A DNA stretch of 32,122 nucleotides from Caballeronia sp. BR6202001591004. GTDB taxonomy: Bacteria; Pseudomonadota; Gammaproteobacteria; Burkholderiales; Burkholderiaceae. The position numbers and the translations under genes were made by a program. The DNA lies in the NCBI GenBank assembly GCA_029439525.1, contig JAQFVJ010000017.1, positions 1-32,122 of the forward strand, written 5' to 3'. How positions within the stretch are numbered: the stretch's first letter is position 1; each line of letters starts with the position of its first letter. Positions 28,815 to 32,122 of the stretch are shown piece after piece. The notes under the pieces are model-generated. The model was not told where the DNA came from. It was given only the letters and a program-made list of their open reading frames with translations, and searched no databases.

Positions 28815-29021
28815 GCGAACGAATCCGGCTCCGCGTCACGACGAAGTTGATCTCGCCCTGACGAGACAGAGCGTTACGTCCTTGTGACGATGTTTGGCGA
28901 TCGCGGTAAAACCCATCTGCTTGAACAGCTTGCCGAGCGCGACCGGATTCGGCGCGGTGTATTCGATGAATTATTCGAAACCGTCGGTGCCGACGGGGTT
29001 GTCACAGTTCGAGGCGGTCAT
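28815..29021 (-). pseudogene. hppD: 4-hydroxyphenylpyruvate dioxygenase, 5' fragment only
   Basis: ATG 29021 encodes MTASNCDNPVGTDGFE, then TAA (28973-28971), then FIEYTAPNPVALGKLFKQMG and FTAIAKHRHKDVTLCRQGEI, the first 65 residues of HppD (about 360 residues in full). The stop is inserted by a 3-bp duplication, since GFE-FIEY is otherwise continuous. A one-base loss near 28835 follows (NFVV then AEPDSFAR). At about 28809-28818, in GC-rich GCGCGATCG, the sequence changes to the oxidoreductase. The catalytic C-terminal half with its iron ligands is absent. HppD makes homogentisate in tyrosine catabolism. The divergent Lrp-type gene starts 133 bp away. Confidence 0.9.
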
Positions 29022-29154
29022 GCGTGTCTCCGTTTGTCATGGCGCGTGTCGAAACAGTGTAGACAGTCGAACGGAGCACATGCTTGCGAAACAAATCGGA
29101 TCTTTTTAGTATGGCGCACGATGCTGCCGATCAAAGCCTCTAAGGAGACAGAAA

Positions 29155-29671
29155 ATGGCCGAAATCGAACTGGATACGATAGACCGACGAATTCTCGCGA
29201 TCCTTCAGGAAAACGGCCGGTTGTCGAATCAGGAGATCGCGGATCGCGTGCATCTGTCGCCGAGCCCGTGTCTGCGGCGCAATTCCGCGGCTGGAGGAAA
29301 TCGGCGTGATTCGCGGCTACGTCGCGCTGCTCGATGCCAAAAAGCTCGGCCTCGGTCTGCTCGCGTATATTCGCGTATATCAATGTGCGACTGGAGAAGC
29401 GCGGCGGCGCGCGCTCGCGGCAGCCGGAACGCCGAAAACGCCGACACACGGTGACTTGTTCCGCGAAGCCGTGCGCGCGTGGCCGGAAGTCGTCGCCTGC
29501 GACGCGATGACGGGTGAAATGGATTTTCTGCTGCGCGTGCAGGTGCGCGACATGGACGACTTTTCGCGCTTCGTGCAGGACCAGTTGCTACACCATCCCT
29601 CGGTTATCGATGTGCGGTCGAGCTTTTCACTCGAACGCATCCAGGAGACGACGGCGTGGCCTTTGCGCTGA
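29155..29671 (+). pseudogene. Lrp/AsnC-family transcriptional regulator, frameshifted
   Basis: ATG 29155 starts MAEIELDTIDRRILAILQEN and NGRLSNQEIADRVHLSPSPC, the winged helix-turn-helix. A one-base gain near 29284-29290 shifts the frame before LEEIGVIRGYVALLDAKKLG. A 10-bp tandem duplication (29361-29380) breaks it again. Some extra bases near 29420-29445 restore the frame for FREAVRAWPEVVACDAMTGE, LLRVQVRDMDDFSRFVQDQL and the end SFSLERIQETTAWPLR (stop 29669-29671), the ligand-binding RAM domain. The family responds to amino acids. Its divergent position to hppD implies that it once controlled aromatic amino-acid catabolism. Confidence 0.9.
29361..29380 (+). repeat. Exact 10-bp tandem duplication in the Lrp-type remnant
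   Basis: TCGCGTATAT is repeated directly (29361-29370 and 29371-29380) at the codons for LLAYI. A single copy restores the expected LLAYINVRLEKR. Confidence 0.93.
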
Positions 29672-29683
29672 TCGCATCGAAAC

Positions 29684-29707
29684 AAAAAAGGGCGGCCGAA
29701 GCCGCCC
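29684..29707 (-). terminator. Rho-independent terminator of the GNAT gene
   Basis: GGGCGGC (29690-29696) and GCCGCCC (29701-29707) form a 7-bp stem with a 4-nt loop (TTCG on the minus strand), followed on the minus strand by six T. It lies 27 bp beyond the GNAT stop and 13 bp after the Lrp-type stop. Confidence 0.85.
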
Positions 29708-29733
29708 TCTCCCGACACACCTACCGAAGAAAC

Positions 29734-30393
29734 TCAGGCCACGTCCAGCGTCGGCATGAATGCCTGGAACACTTGCGACGCGCGTTGCGCCTGGCGTTTG
29801 ATCGCGTAATCGAACACGGCGGCTTGCTCCTGAAGCATTTTGGCCATGATGCTTGTCTGATCCGTTGGCGTGAGCGACAGATATGCGTCTGCTTCCCCGT
29901 AGGCGTACTCGATCTTCATACCCGATTTCATTGCGATGTGCATCATCGTTGAATTGCCCGACAGGCAATGCATGTAAAACTCGGTGACCTGCGTATTGCG
30001 GCTGCGCATGGCGGCGCGTTCGAACAGTTTCGAGCCAACGCTGCGGCCGCACGCGCTTTCCGGACGGACACGCCGAATTCGGCGGTGCGCTTGTCGCCTT
30101 CCGCAGGCAGATAGGCCAGATGGCCGACGCCGATCAGTTCCAGCGACGCGCCGAACACGATGTCATTCGCGAAATTGAGGTTGTGGACGTAGTTTTCGAT
30201 CACATGGTCCAGCACAATCTGGCCGAAGCGCAGGAGGCGATCGTCTTCGTCGAGCGCGAGGAAGTGCGCGAGCATGCGTTCACGATCCGCGGAGGACAGT
30301 TCGCGGATCGTGAACCGGCAAGCGCGCGGCGTCCGGCAGCGGACGATCGCTCGCGACGATTTGCTCGGCGGTGCGGTTGATGGCTAGTTCCAC
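29734..30393 (-). pseudogene. GNAT-family N-acetyltransferase, two frameshifts
   Basis: A GTG start at 30393, with AGGAGG (30400-30405) 6 nt upstream, gives MELAINRTAEQIVASDRPLP. A frame break near 30315 precedes FTIRELS and MLAHFLALDEDDRLLRFGQI. The fold continues with ASLELIGVGHLAYLPAEGDK. Near 30062 one T is missing in GVSVLESA, which disrupts the acetyl-CoA loop; this also reads ACGRSVGSKL where ARGRGVGSKL is expected. The end FYMHCLSGNSTMMHIAMKSG to AFMPTLDVA (stop 29734) is intact. The family acetylates amines; no substrate is apparent. About 217 residues originally. Confidence 0.85.
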
Positions 30394-30603
30394 GATATTC
30401 CTCCTCATTCATCATGCTGCATAGCAAGATGAATTTTACCGGATCACCATGAAACAGATACGGAAAAACCCTTAAAATGGTCTGAAGGGCACGTTCTAAA
30501 TGGCTACTGAAAACGTGTGAACTCGTTTTAAATTAGTAATTTAGCTTCTTTGTGTAAAAGCAACGAACGCCGAAGTAATCCTCACATTGCGACGCAGCAT
30601 TTC
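30394..30603. other. AT-rich intergenic region with a 15-bp palindrome
   Basis: Between the TetR and GNAT remnants. A perfect palindrome, TAAATTA-G-TAATTTA, lies at 30529-30543, and CACGTT/AACGTG at about 30489-30516 form a second, looser inverted pair. Both lie upstream of the GNAT gene and may be operator sites. No gene is seen. Confidence 0.4.
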
Positions 30604-31216
30604 TTACTGCTCGCCGCTCAAGCCACGCTCGATCATGTCGACGACCTGCTCGGCGAAGTCCTTGTAGCCGAGCTTGCCGCCCAGCCTGAGTCACGTGGAA
30701 GGTCCAGTTGATCATGCCGAACACCATCATCGTGAGCGCGGTCTGGTTATCTTTCGTGACGCGTTTCGGATAGGCGCACGCCAGTTGCCGCGCGAACGCC
30801 GCGACCACATCGCGCTGACGGTCGAGCACGATCTCGCGCTGCGTGTCTTCCAAATTCCAGATACTTGACGTCATTGAGCAGCGCGACGTGCCGGCTGTGC
30901 GAGGTCTCGTATTCGGCGAAAAACGCGCGCACCAGATCCGCAAACGCCTCGCGCTCGCCGAGTCCGCGTCGCTGGCTCGCGCCTTCCACTTCCGCGATGA
31001 TCAGCATCAGCCGCTTCGTGTAGCTGTCGAGCAGATCGAAGGGAATCGCTTCCTTGCTTTCGTAAAATAGTGATAAAGTCGCGCCTTGGACGTGCCGCTC
31101 GCGGCGAGGTCGGGCATCGACGTACTCGGATAGCTTGTCTGCGCGAATTTCGCGGCGGCGAATTCGAGAATCTGTTCGCGTTGGGATTCGTGGTCGGGCG
31201 CTTTGGTACGAGCCAT
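30604..31216 (-). pseudogene. TetR-family transcriptional regulator, several frameshifts
   Basis: ATG 31216 starts MARTKAPDHESQREQILEFA and the DNA-binding domain (KFAQTSYPSTSMPDLAASGT, KARLYHYF). Breaks near 31110 and 31055 shift the frame before RLMLIIAEVEGASQRRGLGE. An insertion of about 7 bp near 30855 follows (VKYLE-FG-RHAA, where VKYLEDTQRE is expected). Near 30690 another break adds a TGA in place of Trp in INWTFTWLKPGG. The end KDFAEQVVDMIERGLSGEQ stops at TAA 30604-30606. The ligand-binding half resembles regulators of acyl-CoA or phenylacetate metabolism, but I cannot assign a ligand. It lies 28 bp downstream of the DUF1835 remnant. Confidence 0.85.
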
Positions 31217-31244
31217 GTCTAAATGGATGGTTTTTTATTCGTTG

Positions 31245-31958
31245 TCATGTGAGCGGTGGAAATGCGCGGCGCGTCAGCGGCCCACTTCCGCCGTCCGACA
31301 GCGTGCCGCGAATCTTAAGAGCCGTCCCGCCGTGACCAGTTCCCGGCAGCGCCAGAAGCCGATCGAATCGCTCAGGACGAAATCGAAGCTGTGCCTCATC
31401 GCTTCGCCGACGATTTTCAGCGCCGGCTGAAACTCCGGGCTCGCGAGCGTCAGCAAAGTTTCATCGACATCGAGCCACGTACCGGACACGAGCATGTTGT
31501 CGCGCAGGCGACGGTTTTCCGCGCTCGCGTACTTGGCTTCCGCCACTCGAGCGCGAGCCGACTGATGCGCAGCACGGAAATCGGCGCGGTGTCGTTCGTC
31601 GCGATCAACAGATCCTGCGCACTGAGTTTCGCTTCGTTCAGGCGTTGCGGCGCATTGCGCAAGTGAAACGCCACGCGCCGCAGCATCAACTGATCGCCGG
31701 CGCTCTGGCCGTGCCAGATGACGATCTGCGTTTCGCCGCGCGCGAGGCCACCGAGCAACGCCTGTTGCTCCTCGAGATCGTCTTCTCGAAATCTTTCGCG
31801 CTGTTGAGCACCTGACGCCAGAATGCCGCGCGATTGAATGACGAATCGTCGATGTCGCGCAGCGGGCCGACCACGAGATCGTCGCGCTCCGCGAGCTTCA
31901 GGGCTTCGGTGAAGGATTGGACCGCGTAATCGCCGTTCGCGACGTGAATCGTGTTCAT
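31245..31958 (-). pseudogene. DUF1835 (with DUF3658-like C-terminus) protein, frameshifted
   Basis: ATG 31958 begins MNTIHVANGDYAVQSFTEAL, then DDLVVGPLRDIDDSSFNRAA, the DUF1835 start. A base loss near 31790 precedes EEQQALLGGLARGETQIVIW, then HGQSAGDQLMLRRVAFHLRN and ISVLRISRLALEWR in a second frame. A break near 31545 leads to EAKYASAENRRLRDNMLVSG and FDFVLSDSIGFWRCRELVTA. The last shift near 31318 puts the end GTLSDGGSGPLTRRAFPPLT out of frame, with TGA at 31245-31247. The full protein would be about 240 residues, soluble, of unknown function. Confidence 0.83.
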
Positions 31959-31985
31959 GGTGACGGGCTTGCCAGAAAGACGAAG

Positions 31986-32017
31986 GACCGCTCGGAGAGC
32001 GGCCCCTCCTAGTTTTT
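31986..32017 (-). terminator. Hairpin, probable terminator of a gene beyond the right edge
   Basis: CCGCT (31988-31992) and AGCGG (31998-32002), extendable by flanking GG/CC pairs, form a short stem. On the minus strand it is followed by T-rich DNA; on the plus strand a T5 run lies 10 nt away. It would separate the DUF1835 gene from an upstream minus-strand gene. Confidence 0.45.
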
Positions 32018-32084
32018 ACGCGATCGTTACGCATTTCGATGTGTGCCGACGCGCGGATTTCCTTGCGCGGCAATGGTCTGAACG

Positions 32085-32122
32085 ATCAGCCTACGCGTTG
32101 CGCGGCGAAATCCTCGGCATCG
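32085..32122 (-). CDS. Possible 3' end of a gene cut by the window edge
   Basis: The minus strand from the right edge reads DAEDFAAQRVG and stops at TGA 32087-32085. The segment is too short to identify. It fits with the hairpin at 31986-32017 being a terminator for an upstream minus-strand gene. Confidence 0.25.

Noticed and set aside
29284-29445. Programmed frameshifting in the Lrp-type gene
   Set aside because: There is no slippery heptamer with a downstream structure, and one of the shifts is an exact 10-bp duplication, which points to mutation.

Overview
The window looks like a chromosomal piece of a Burkholderia sensu lato genome (Paraburkholderia/Caballeronia-like): high GC, strong third-position GC bias, and betaproteobacterial forms of GlmU, GlmS, PyrE, short-type ArgC, HiPIP and MgtC. 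Its outstanding property is decay. About ten genes are intact: glmU, glmS, a small secreted protein, arsC, an mgtC-type gene, an endonuclease/exonuclease/phosphatase gene, a HiPIP gene, an 89-aa protein, argC and pyrE. Some twenty-five others carry frameshifts, nonsense codons, internal deletions or truncations. Intact and broken genes are interleaved, and the long housekeeping genes are error-free, so poor sequence quality does not explain it. This is what a host-restricted, genome-reducing symbiont looks like; obligate leaf-nodule Burkholderia/Caballeronia are the obvious comparison, but that identification is inference.

Layout. 1-108: tail of an IS630-like transposase. 140-3443: promoter, glmU and glmS (UDP-GlcNAc supply for the envelope). 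3609-6636: wreck of a sugar-acid catabolic locus (glxR, lactonase, gudD) that still has a good promoter. 6712-7796: broken cupin and DUF72 genes. 7921-9145: secreted protein and arsC. 9289-14000: lipoprotein remnant, broken GGDEF gene, intact mgtC, broken ridA and alkB, broken receiver-domain gene, intact EEP gene, broken secreted-protein gene. 14315-16585: broken AAA ATPase and L2HGDH-like oxidase. 16755-17130: HiPIP with a clean terminator. 17272-21394: broken MFS transporter, cupin, Mut7-C protein, hydroxyacid dehydrogenase and secreted protein around one intact 89-aa gene. 21430-24004: candidate small RNA, argC, truncated response regulator, pyrE. 24456-26588: broken maeB. 26601-27827: broken P-loop ATPase of less GC-rich composition. 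27968-29671: aromatic amino-acid catabolism locus in which hppD and an indolepyruvate:ferredoxin oxidoreductase gene are fused by a deletion, next to a broken Lrp-type regulator. 29734-31958: broken GNAT, TetR and DUF1835 genes.

Functional picture. Retained: cell-wall precursor synthesis, arginine and pyrimidine synthesis, one electron carrier, arsenate reduction. Lost: glucarate/glyoxylate-type catabolism, aromatic amino-acid catabolism, malic enzyme, transport, c-di-GMP and response-regulator signalling, transcription factors, alkylation repair (AlkB) and RidA.

The most distinctive signal is mutational. Many lesions are exact short tandem duplications (3, 5, 9, 10, 11, 12, 17 and 34 bp) or homopolymer/dinucleotide length changes. 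I found no CRISPR array, no intact mobile element, no tRNA or rRNA, and no convincing novel defence or biosynthetic system.
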